DNA of 7,706 bases from Actinomycetota bacterium (lineage in GTDB: Bacteria; Actinomycetota; Acidimicrobiia; Acidimicrobiales; Ilumatobacteraceae). Under the pieces are notes generated by a model, which saw nothing but the letters and a program-made list of their open reading frames with translations, was not told where the DNA came from and searched no databases. The position numbers and the translations under genes are program-made. The DNA is taken from the NCBI GenBank assembly GCA_016870295.1, contig VGBY01000045.1, positions 1-7,706 of the forward strand, read 5' to 3'. Shown here piece by piece: positions 1 to 4,924 of this stretch. Positions within the stretch are counted from its first letter, which is position 1. Each line of letters starts with the position of its first letter.

Positions 1-2
1 GC

Positions 3-347
3 GAGGGTGTGCCCGAGCGCGTGATCTTCCACTGCTTTACCGGCGACGAAGCCGAAGCCCGCGAAGCAGTGAAGCGTGGTGCGTGGCTCTCGTTTTCGGG
101 GATCGTCACGTTCAACAAGGCGGACGATATTCGCCGTGCCGCAAAGTATTGCCCCGCAGAGAAGGTGTTGACGGAGACCGACGCTCCGTGGCTCGCACCA
201 GTGCCCCATCGCGGCAAGGAAAACGAGCCGGCACTCGTGCGAGTGGTCGGTGAGTGTTTGGCGCAGGTGCGCGGCGATGATGTCGCCGAGCTCGCGCGAA
301 TCACGATTGCCAACGCACACGAGGCGTTCCCGGGTATCGCTCGCTAG
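3..347 (+). CDS. tatD: TatD-family metal-dependent hydrolase, C-terminal part (5' end outside window)
   Basis: The frame is open from the left edge, so the true start lies outside; 114 codons plus a TAG stop are visible, against roughly 260 residues usual for the family. Visible TatD/YcfH signatures are FHCFTGD near the start (a metal-binding His region) and TETDAPWLAP followed by HRGKENEP, the third TatD signature, whose Asp is a metal ligand. Family members are TIM-barrel, two-metal phosphoesterases reported to act as 3'-5' exonucleases or DNases in the cytoplasm; the exact substrate here cannot be told from sequence. It is followed after 28 bases by an envelope-protein gene with its own strong ribosome-binding site, then rsmA and ispE. 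TatD next to rpfB-ksgA-ispE is a standard actinobacterial arrangement, which supports the call. The assignment to the family is firm; the symbol tatD rather than ycfH is conventional. Confidence 0.93.
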   Translation, partial: EGVPERVIFHCFTGDEAEAREAVKRGAWLSFSGIVTFNKADDIRRAAKYCPAEKVLTETDAPWLAPVPHRGKENEPALVRVVGECLAQVRGDDVAELARITIANAHEAFPGIAR

Positions 348-361
348 CGTAAATCGTCCGC

Positions 362-368
362 AAGGAGG
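362..368 (+). promoter_or_regulatory. Strong Shine-Dalgarno site (AAGGAGG) fixing the GTG start at 376
   Basis: AAGGAGG lies seven bases before the GTG at 376, an ideal spacing. It is the only near-perfect Shine-Dalgarno sequence before any gene in this window. It argues for a start at 376 rather than at the upstream in-frame ATG at 250, which is buried inside tatD. Confidence 0.85.
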
Positions 369-375
369 CGAGTTC

Positions 376-876
376 GTGTTCCTCACGCTGCAAGATCGCC
401 GTCGCATCACTTTGGTCGGCTTGTTCACGCTCGTGGTGGTACCCGTCGTCGTCTTCTTCACCCGAGGCGAACCGCAGGCCGAAGTTGCCTCAGTCGCCGC
501 CGTCGGCGTCGAGGTCGGCACAGAGGTGACGAGCACCTCCGCCGCGCTGGCGCCGGTGTTCTTGGAAGGTGCGGCAGGAATCGCACCGACCGGCACGGCA
601 GCGATCGCCTATCCGAGCGCCGACAACGTCGGAGTCAGCGGGCTGGCGACATTCAGCAGTTTCAACGGGGCACCCAACACGGTGTGCAACGCACCGATTG
701 CGCCCTACGGTGCCACACTCGTCATCAAGAACCTCAACAACGGTCGTTCGATCGCGTGTTCCAACGTGATGATGCCAACGACGCCGGCCAACATCAGCGT
801 GGTGTTGCACACTCGCCTGTTCGTCGAGTTGTCAGATTTGGTGAACGCGCCGATTCCGGTTTCGATCAACTGGTGA
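376..876 (+). CDS. Small membrane-anchored protein with a degenerate RlpA-like double-psi beta-barrel domain
   Basis: The protein has 166 residues from a GTG start chosen because AAGGAGG lies seven bases upstream. Residues 1-10 are basic (QDRRR) and residues 11-28 form one hydrophobic segment (ITLVGLFTLVVVPVVVFF), so it is probably exported and held by an N-terminal anchor. A low-complexity Ala/Val/Thr linker follows to about residue 85. Residues 87-166 resemble the RlpA double-psi beta-barrel: PYGATLVIKNLNNGRS (110-125) matches the family's LPFGT-x-V-x-V-x-N-x-x-NGRS segment, and the LFVELSDL..APIPVSINW end matches the last barrel strands. The Asp-Arg-Gly-Pro segment carrying the catalytic Asp of lytic transglycosylases is not present after NGRS. 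C104 and C128 could form a disulphide. Its slot between tatD and rsmA is normally held by rpfB, a peptidoglycan-active protein, so a cell-wall-binding role is inferred. It may be non-enzymatic. The stop overlaps the rsmA start. Confidence 0.72.
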   Translation: MFLTLQDRRRITLVGLFTLVVVPVVVFFTRGEPQAEVASVAAVGVEVGTEVTSTSAALAPVFLEGAAGIAPTGTAAIAYPSADNVGVSGLATFSSFNGAPNTVCNAPIAPYGATLVIKNLNNGRSIACSNVMMPTTPANISVVLHTRLFVELSDLVNAPIPVSINW

Positions 877-1709
877 CGCTCACTCGCTCGCAAACGTCCG
901 AGCTGCTGGCGCGCCACGGCTTGGCGCCGCGCCGCAGTTTCGGACAGAACTTCGTCGTCGAACCAGAGACCGTGCGTCGCATCGCGTCGCTGGCTCGAGT
1001 CGGCGACGGCGACCATGTGGTGGAGATTGGCGCGGGGCTAGGTGCCCTCACGCTGGCGCTCGCCGAAACCGGTGCGTCGATCACCGCGGTGGAGATCGAC
1101 ACTGGGCTCGTCGATGTATTGCGTGAGAACCTGGCCGGCAAGCGCAATGTGCGAGTGGTGCACGACGACGCCATGCGACTCGACTGGCATGCACTGCTTG
1201 ACGACGCCGACACGTGGACCGTCGTTGCGAATCTGCCGTACAACGTGGCGACCCCACTCGTTGCCGACTTGCTCGACACGGTGCCCAAGGTGCGACGATT
1301 GTTGGTGATGGTGCAGAAGGAAGTCGCGCAGCGTTTCGCCGCACGCCCCGGTGATGACGCATTCGGAGCGGTGAGCGTGAAGGTCGACTACTGGGCCACT
1401 GCCCGAGTTGTCGGTGAAGTTTCTGCTGCGGTGTTCCTACCGCGGCCGCGTGTTGCGTCATCTCTCGTCGAAATCACGCGGCGCGAGAACCCGGCGGTAC
1501 CTGCGCCGTTTGCACCGATGTTCGCGATCGTTCGACAAGGCTTTGCAACGCGCCGCAAGATGTTGCGTCGCGCCCTCGACGGCGTGGTGATTGCTGCCGA
1601 CTTTGTAGTTGCTGGCGTCAACCCGGAGGCGCGGGCCGAAGAACTGTCGCTCGACGAGTGGTCGCGGCTGACGCTCGCGGTTATCAAAAGAGGCTCAGCG
1701 CCGACATGA
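873..1709 (+). CDS. rsmA: 16S rRNA (adenine1518-N6/adenine1519-N6)-dimethyltransferase RsmA (KsgA)
   Basis: The 278-residue product matches the usual family length of about 270-290. KsgA dimethylates the two adjacent adenines in the helix 45 loop of 16S rRNA, using S-adenosylmethionine, during late small-subunit assembly. Visible motifs are SFGQNF (22-27), the SAM-binding VVEIGAGLGALT (49-60), acidic E74 after the second strand, the catalytic NLPYNV (120-125), QKEVAQR (148-154), FLPRPRVASSLV (188-199), and the basic RQGFATRRKMLRR segment (221-233) of the C-terminal RNA-binding domain. The GTG start at 873 overlaps the preceding stop as GTGA, and there is no Shine-Dalgarno sequence, so translational coupling is likely. 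The stop overlaps the ispE ATG as ATGA. The frame runs open upstream to 684, but that part lies inside the preceding gene and does not match the family. Loss of this enzyme classically gives kasugamycin resistance. Confidence 0.97.
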   Translation: MTLTRSQTSELLARHGLAPRRSFGQNFVVEPETVRRIASLARVGDGDHVVEIGAGLGALTLALAETGASITAVEIDTGLVDVLRENLAGKRNVRVVHDDAMRLDWHALLDDADTWTVVANLPYNVATPLVADLLDTVPKVRRLLVMVQKEVAQRFAARPGDDAFGAVSVKVDYWATARVVGEVSAAVFLPRPRVASSLVEITRRENPAVPAPFAPMFAIVRQGFATRRKMLRRALDGVVIAADFVVAGVNPEARAEELSLDEWSRLTLAVIKRGSAPT

Positions 1710-2452
1710 ACGGCCCCGCAACGCTTGCTGCGCACGCCAAACTCACGTTGTCGCTGCGCATCGTCGGCATACGAGACGACGGCTTTCACTTGATTGATGC
1801 AGAAATGGTGAGTCTCGCGTTGGCCGACACGGTGCACATCGACCCGCGCGGTACGGGCATCACGGTCGATGGTCCGTTTGCCGCTGGGGTACCCACGACC
1901 GATGACAATCTCGTTGCCCGAGCGTTGCGACTCGCGGGTCGCAGTGCCGCGGTGCACATCGAGAAGCAGATTCCGAACGGTGGCGGCCTGGGTGGCGGTT
2001 CGTCAAACGCGGCCGCAGTGCTGCGCTGGGCTGGAGTCAACGATCTCGTGGCGGCATCGCGGCTCGGCGCTGACATTCCGTTTTGCATCGTCGGTGAACG
2101 CGCCCGCGTGAGCGGCATCGGCGAAGTGGTTGCACCGCTCGCTGCACATCAGCGCGCTGACGAACCGTTCGACATCACGCTCGTGGTTCCACCGCTACAT
2201 GTGTCGACTCCGGCGGTCTACGCGGCGTGGGATGCGCTGGCGCCGTCTCGGCAACGCGGGGAGCGCAACGATCTCGAGCCCGCCGCGCTGACAGTTGCCC
2301 CGGAGCTGGTGCGCTGGCGTGATCGAATTCGCGAGGCGGCCGGCGTGCTGCCGACGTTGGCTGGCAGCGGGGCCACATGGTTCTTGCACGGCCGGCACGA
2401 CATTGCCGATGCAGTGCGTGACGCGACGGTCATCCTGACGCGCAGCCGCTAA
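1706..2452 (+). CDS. ispE: 4-diphosphocytidyl-2-C-methyl-D-erythritol kinase IspE (short form)
   Basis: IspE is a GHMP kinase that phosphorylates CDP-ME at the 2-hydroxyl in the MEP pathway to isopentenyl diphosphate. The protein has 248 residues, about 30-50 fewer than most homologues. Motifs in order: AKLTLSL (11-17), DDGFHLID (24-31), the glycine-rich ATP loop IPNGGGLGGGSSNAAA (89-104), LGADIPFC (120-127) carrying the catalytic Asp, GIGEVV (137-142), NDLEPAAL (188-195) and AGSGATWFLH (219-228). The family consensus AKxNL has Thr instead of Asn here, a change at a residue near the substrate. The first glycine loop and catalytic Asp are intact, so an active enzyme is expected. The ATG at 1706 overlaps the rsmA stop as ATGA; an upstream in-frame ATG at 1658 lies inside rsmA and adds residues unlike the family. 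AAAAGAGG at 1686-1693 is a distant, weak ribosome-binding site. The rsmA-ispE pair is a conserved actinobacterial neighbourhood. Confidence 0.95.
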   Translation: MNGPATLAAHAKLTLSLRIVGIRDDGFHLIDAEMVSLALADTVHIDPRGTGITVDGPFAAGVPTTDDNLVARALRLAGRSAAVHIEKQIPNGGGLGGGSSNAAAVLRWAGVNDLVAASRLGADIPFCIVGERARVSGIGEVVAPLAAHQRADEPFDITLVVPPLHVSTPAVYAAWDALAPSRQRGERNDLEPAALTVAPELVRWRDRIREAAGVLPTLAGSGATWFLHGRHDIADAVRDATVILTRSR

Positions 2453-2473
2453 CGACCGACCATCGAGAAGCGC

Positions 2474-2489
2474 AGCCGCCGGTGCGGCT
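2474..2489. terminator. GC-rich hairpin between convergent ispE and bS22, possible bidirectional terminator
   Basis: AGCCGC (2474-2479), loop CGGT, GCGGCT (2484-2489) form a perfect six-base-pair stem. It lies 21 bases after the ispE stop and 8 bases beyond the bS22 stop on the other strand, where a shared terminator would be expected. No T-tract follows on either strand, so it is not a classical intrinsic terminator. Such T-poor hairpins are common behind genes in GC-rich actinobacteria, but termination here is inferred from position alone. Confidence 0.4.
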
Positions 2490-2497
2490 CGACCGAC

Positions 2498-2593
2498 TTA
2501 CTTGCTGTTGCGTTGATGGCGAGTGCGACGAAGCATCTTCTTGTGCTTCTTCTTGCGCATTCGCTTACGGCGACGCTTGACGAGTGATCCCAT
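2498..2593 (-). CDS. Small ribosomal subunit protein bS22 (AURKAIP1/COX24-domain miniprotein)
   Basis: Reading the minus strand from ATG at 2593 to TAA at 2498 gives a 31-residue, very basic protein. It starts MGSLVKRRRKRMRKKKHKKM and continues with LRRTRHQRNSK. Both halves match the actinobacterial miniprotein annotated as AURKAIP1/COX24-domain protein, known from mycobacterial ribosome structures as bS22 (typical start MGSVIKKRRKRMSKKKHRK). The known protein binds 16S rRNA in the small subunit; its fine role is not settled. More than half of the residues are Lys or Arg. It is the only minus-strand gene in the window, convergent with ispE and divergent from tRNA-Gln. No Shine-Dalgarno sequence is visible; TAGCGT lies ten bases before the ATG on the minus strand and could be a -10 box giving a very short leader. 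Its size means ordinary gene finders often miss it. Confidence 0.92.
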   Translation of the reverse strand: MGSLVKRRRKRMRKKKHKKMLRRTRHQRNSK

Positions 2594-2603
2594 GCGAGCC
2601 ACG

Positions 2604-2630
2604 ACGCTACCCTGAAAGTTGGTGCAACTT
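2604..2630. promoter_or_regulatory. Candidate divergent promoter region with palindrome for bS22 and tRNA-Gln
   Basis: The 51 bases between the bS22 start and the tRNA hold two TAnnnT boxes on opposite strands that overlap: TAGCGT on the minus strand (2609 down to 2604) and TACCCT on the plus strand (2608-2613). The first would start transcription a few bases before the bS22 ATG, the second about 25 bases before the tRNA. Immediately beside them is a perfect inverted repeat, AAGTTG-GTG-CAACTT (2616-2630). No convincing -35 box is found at the right distance for either; TTGACG at 2577-2582 is too far (25 bases) from the plus-strand box. The assignment rests on position and the -10-like boxes only. 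Confidence 0.3.
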
Positions 2631-2644
2631 CGCGCCAGCTTCTC

Positions 2645-2718
2645 TCCGGGGTCGTTCAACGGCAGGACAGCGGGTTTTGGTCCCGTTTATAGGGGTTCGA
2701 ATCCTCTCCCCGGAACCA
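2645..2718 (+). tRNA. tRNA-Gln (anticodon UUG), CCA encoded
   Basis: The sequence folds as a complete cloverleaf. Acceptor stem 2645-2651 (TCCGGGG) pairs perfectly with 2708-2714 (CCCCGGA). The D arm is 2654-2657/2665-2668 with loop AACGGCA containing the conserved GG. The anticodon stem is 2670-2674/2682-2686 with one G-U pair, and loop TTTTGGT places TTG at 2677-2679, reading CAA glutamine codons and CAG by wobble. The variable loop is TTAT, and the T arm 2691-2695/2703-2707 carries the canonical TTCGAAT loop. The discriminator is A2715, followed by encoded CCA (2716-2718). Base 37 is G, where E. coli tRNA-Gln has A. The gene ends 28 bases before the glmU ATG, so the two may be co-transcribed and separated by 3' processing. 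Confidence 0.97.
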
Positions 2719-2746
2719 TTGAGTGGCAGACTCGGCGGCGACGCCC

Positions 2747-3847
2747 ATGACCACCGCTGCGATCATCCTGGCCGCCGGACACGGCACCCGAATGAAGTCG
2801 CAGCGACCCAAGCCGCTGCACGTGATGTGCGGACGGCCGATGGTGCTGCATGTCATCCATTCGCTGGAGGCCGTCGACCCCGCGCGCACGATGGTGGTCG
2901 TCGGCCACGGTGCCGAGCGGGTCAGCGATGAAGTGCGACTCGCCGCACCCGACTGGGCACATGTCGACTTTGCGATTCAGGCGCGACAACGAGGTACCGG
3001 GGATGCAACGATGGCCGGACTCGCCGCCCTGGACGATCGCGACGGAGTCACGCACGCCGATGTCGACGATGAATCCACCGTCATCGTGATGCCAGGTGAC
3101 ACACCACTCTTACGTGCCGAAACCATCGCCCAACTTGTGGGCGAGCACGAGCAGTCATCGAATGCCGCCACACTGCTCACTGCAGAACTCGACGAGCCCT
3201 ACGGATACGGCCGGGTGTTGCGCGGCAAGGACGGAGCAGTGCTGCGCGTCGTTGAAGAGCGCGATGCCTCCCCCGCCGAGCGTGCCCTCCACGAAGTGAA
3301 CACCAGCATCTACGCGTTCAAGCGCGGACTGCTCGGCCCGGCATTGCGTCGCATCAAGAACAACAACGCCCAGTCGGAGTACTACCTCACCGACGTGGTG
3401 GAAGTGCTCACCTCAGTGGGTCATCGCGTCGGTGCGAGGGTGGCCGACCCCGTCGAAGTCACCGGAGTGAACGATCGCTGGCAACTCGCGCTAGCCGAGC
3501 GCGAGTTACGTGCCCGCACTAACCGTGCGTGGTTGTTGGCGGGCGTCACGATGCTCGACCCGCGCCAGACCTTCATCGACGTGACGGTGCACATCGGTCG
3601 CGATGTCACCCTGTTTCCGGGTGTGATCCTGCAGGGTCGCACGACGATTGGCGACGGTTGTGTCATCGGTCCGTCGGCGCGCCTTTCGAACACCGAAGTC
3701 GGTGCAAACAGCACCGTCGAGCAGACGACGGCGAGAGATTCGGTTGTCGGCGAGGGATGCGAAGTCGGGCCGTATGCGTTCTTGCCCGAGGGAACCAAGG
3801 TCGAATCGGGCGCCAGAACCGGTGCGTTCTATGATGGCTCGCAATGA
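2747..3847 (+). CDS. glmU: GlmU-like UDP-N-acetylglucosamine pyrophosphorylase lacking the acetyltransferase active-site region
   Basis: The N-terminal half is a clear GlmU uridyltransferase, which joins UTP and N-acetylglucosamine-1-phosphate to make UDP-GlcNAc for peptidoglycan. Visible are IILAAGHGTRMKS (6-18) with PKPLH (21-25), QARQRGTGDA (78-87), MPGDTPLL (115-122), PYGYGRV (151-157), VVEERDAS (168-175), VNTSIYAF (184-191) and TGVNDRWQLA (239-248). Residues 255-360 form hexapeptide repeats of the left-handed beta-helix. The protein then stops at 366 residues; bifunctional GlmU usually has about 450-490. The end aligns with the GPFARLRPG...GNF region of E. coli GlmU: the residue matching Arg333 is Pro, and the part holding Lys351, His363, Asn386 and Lys392 is absent. 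Glucosamine-1-phosphate acetylation is therefore not expected from this protein. The stop overlaps prs as ATGA, arguing against a simple frameshift. ATG 2747 fits the family N-terminus; GTG 2723 would add eight residues and begins five bases after the tRNA. Confidence 0.88.
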   Translation: MTTAAIILAAGHGTRMKSQRPKPLHVMCGRPMVLHVIHSLEAVDPARTMVVVGHGAERVSDEVRLAAPDWAHVDFAIQARQRGTGDATMAGLAALDDRDGVTHADVDDESTVIVMPGDTPLLRAETIAQLVGEHEQSSNAATLLTAELDEPYGYGRVLRGKDGAVLRVVEERDASPAERALHEVNTSIYAFKRGLLGPALRRIKNNNAQSEYYLTDVVEVLTSVGHRVGARVADPVEVTGVNDRWQLALAERELRARTNRAWLLAGVTMLDPRQTFIDVTVHIGRDVTLFPGVILQGRTTIGDGCVIGPSARLSNTEVGANSTVEQTTARDSVVGEGCEVGPYAFLPEGTKVESGARTGAFYDGSQ

Positions 3848-4848
3848 ACAAGTCGATCGACAAGGTCACCACCAAACGAATGGTGTTGTACAGCGGTCGG
3901 GCCCATCCAGAACTTGCGCGTGAGGTAGCGAGCCACCTCAACATTTCGCTCGGTGAGGCCGACATCGTGGAGTTTGCGAACGGCGAGATTCGCCCGCGCT
4001 TCGGCGACAGCATTCGCGGCGGCGACGTGTTCATCATGCAGTCGCACTACGGACACAACGGGTACAGCATCAACGATGCGATCATGGAGCAGTTGATCAT
4101 GATCGATGCTGCGTACCGCGCGTCGGCCAAACGTGTCACGGCGGTGTGCCCGTTCTACGGCTACGCGCGCCAAGACCGCAAGGCGGCAGGGCGCGAACCA
4201 ATCACGGCGCGCGTGGTGGCGGACATGTTCAAGGCCGCGGGCTCCAAGCGCATGGTGTCGGTCGACTTGCACAGTGGACAGATTCAGGGTTTCTTCGAAG
4301 GCCCGGTTGATCACCTCACCGCGATGCCCGTGTTGGAGAAATACCTGCGCGAAAACGCGCGTGAAGGCGTGGTCATCGTCTCGCCCGACACGGGTCGCGT
4401 GAAAGTCGCCGAACGATTCGCCCAACACCTCGCCGACATGAGTGCCGACGTCGCCTTCGTCTACAAGCGTCGCGAAAAGAACACGGTCAATGTCGCCAGC
4501 GCGAAGGAAGTCATCGGCGATGTGGACGGGCGTCTGTGCGTGCTCACCGACGACATGATTGATACCGCCGGCACCATCACATCGGCCGCCGAACTGCTCA
4601 TGGCCCGCGGTGCAAAGGAGGTGTGGGCGATGGCCACCCACGGCGTGCTCTCCGACCCGGCCATTGAACGCCTGAAGAAGTCGGCGATCAGTCGCGTGGT
4701 GTTCACCAACACCATCCCACTGCCGAAAGAAAAGAGGATCGATCGCATCGAAGTGCTGTCGGTGGCCAAGATCATCGCCGACGCCCTCGCGGCGGTGTTC
4801 GAAGAGACGAGCGTCAGCGAGCTCTTCGGCGGCGAAAATCTCGCCTAA
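3844..4848 (+). CDS. prs: Ribose-phosphate diphosphokinase (PRPP synthetase), class I
   Basis: The enzyme makes 5-phosphoribosyl-1-diphosphate from ribose-5-phosphate and ATP, feeding purine, pyrimidine, histidine, tryptophan and NAD synthesis in the cytoplasm. At 334 residues it is near the family norm of 310-330. Motifs in order: SGRAHPELA (17-25), FANGEI (44-49), the flexible-loop-bearing PFYGYARQDRK (103-113), REPITA (117-122), DLHSGQIQGFF (141-151) with the metal/ATP His143, VSPDTGRVK (179-187), and the PRPP-binding signature VLTDDMIDTAGTI (233-245). THGVLS (265-270) and SVSELF (323-328) complete the C-terminal domain. The VSPD segment continues TGRVK where most homologues have VGGVKRA, a mild deviation. 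The ATG overlaps the glmU stop as ATGA, which suggests coupled translation; no strong Shine-Dalgarno sequence is present. The glmU-prs pair is widely conserved in bacteria. Confidence 0.97.
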   Translation: MNKSIDKVTTKRMVLYSGRAHPELAREVASHLNISLGEADIVEFANGEIRPRFGDSIRGGDVFIMQSHYGHNGYSINDAIMEQLIMIDAAYRASAKRVTAVCPFYGYARQDRKAAGREPITARVVADMFKAAGSKRMVSVDLHSGQIQGFFEGPVDHLTAMPVLEKYLRENAREGVVIVSPDTGRVKVAERFAQHLADMSADVAFVYKRREKNTVNVASAKEVIGDVDGRLCVLTDDMIDTAGTITSAAELLMARGAKEVWAMATHGVLSDPAIERLKKSAISRVVFTNTIPLPKEKRIDRIEVLSVAKIIADALAAVFEETSVSELFGGENLA

Positions 4849-4894
4849 CCGCGGGCAGTGCACCACCCACACAGGTACGGCGCGCACCCGACGC

Positions 4895-4911
4895 GGGCGA
4901 AAACTTCGCCC
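4895..4911 (+). terminator. Perfect hairpin between prs and rplY: terminator or operator
   Basis: GGGCGAA (4895-4901), loop AAC, TTCGCCC (4905-4911) form a perfect seven-base-pair stem, 46 bases after the prs stop. Only TTAG follows, so it is not a standard T-tract terminator. It also sits directly upstream of the candidate rplY -10 box at 4913-4918, filling the spacer region, so an operator role is equally possible. The hairpin itself is certain from the sequence; its role is inferred. Confidence 0.5.
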
Positions 4912-4912
4912 T

Positions 4913-4918
4913 TAGACT
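4913..4918 (+). promoter_or_regulatory. Candidate -10 box for leaderless rplY transcript
   Basis: TAGACT fits the actinobacterial TAnnnT -10 pattern and ends six bases before the rplY ATG. The expected transcription start therefore falls on the A of the ATG, giving a leaderless mRNA. This agrees with the lack of any Shine-Dalgarno sequence before rplY. The -35 region is weak; CCGACG at 4888-4893 is a partial match at 19 bases. Confidence 0.45.
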
Positions 4919-4924
4919 GACGAA

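Noticed and set aside
250..375. Upstream in-frame ATG at 250 as start of the RlpA-like protein
   Set aside because: It would lie inside tatD, and the extra residues are Arg/Ser-rich shadow sequence. AAGGAGG before GTG 376 and the membrane anchor right after it fit far better.
684..872. Upstream ATG at 684 as start of rsmA
   Set aside because: It adds 63 residues that lie within the preceding gene and match nothing in the KsgA family; GTG 873 gives the normal length.
1388..1957. Open frame of 189 codons on the minus strand opposite the rsmA-ispE junction
   Set aside because: It covers the ends of two real genes, and its translation has no recognisable motif.
2645..2718. tRNA-Gln as an integration site for a mobile element
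   Set aside because: No integrase, no duplicated tRNA 3' end, and conserved housekeeping genes continue on both sides.
4831..4845. GGCGA-AAATC-TCGCC hairpin at the end of prs as a terminator
   Set aside because: The stem is only five pairs and overlaps the final codons of prs, with no T-tract; it is mentioned only for its likeness to the stronger hairpin at 4895-4911.
3829..4887. Open frame of 352 codons on the minus strand opposite prs
   Set aside because: It mirrors prs codon usage, shows no family motif, and has no ribosome-binding site or promoter of its own.
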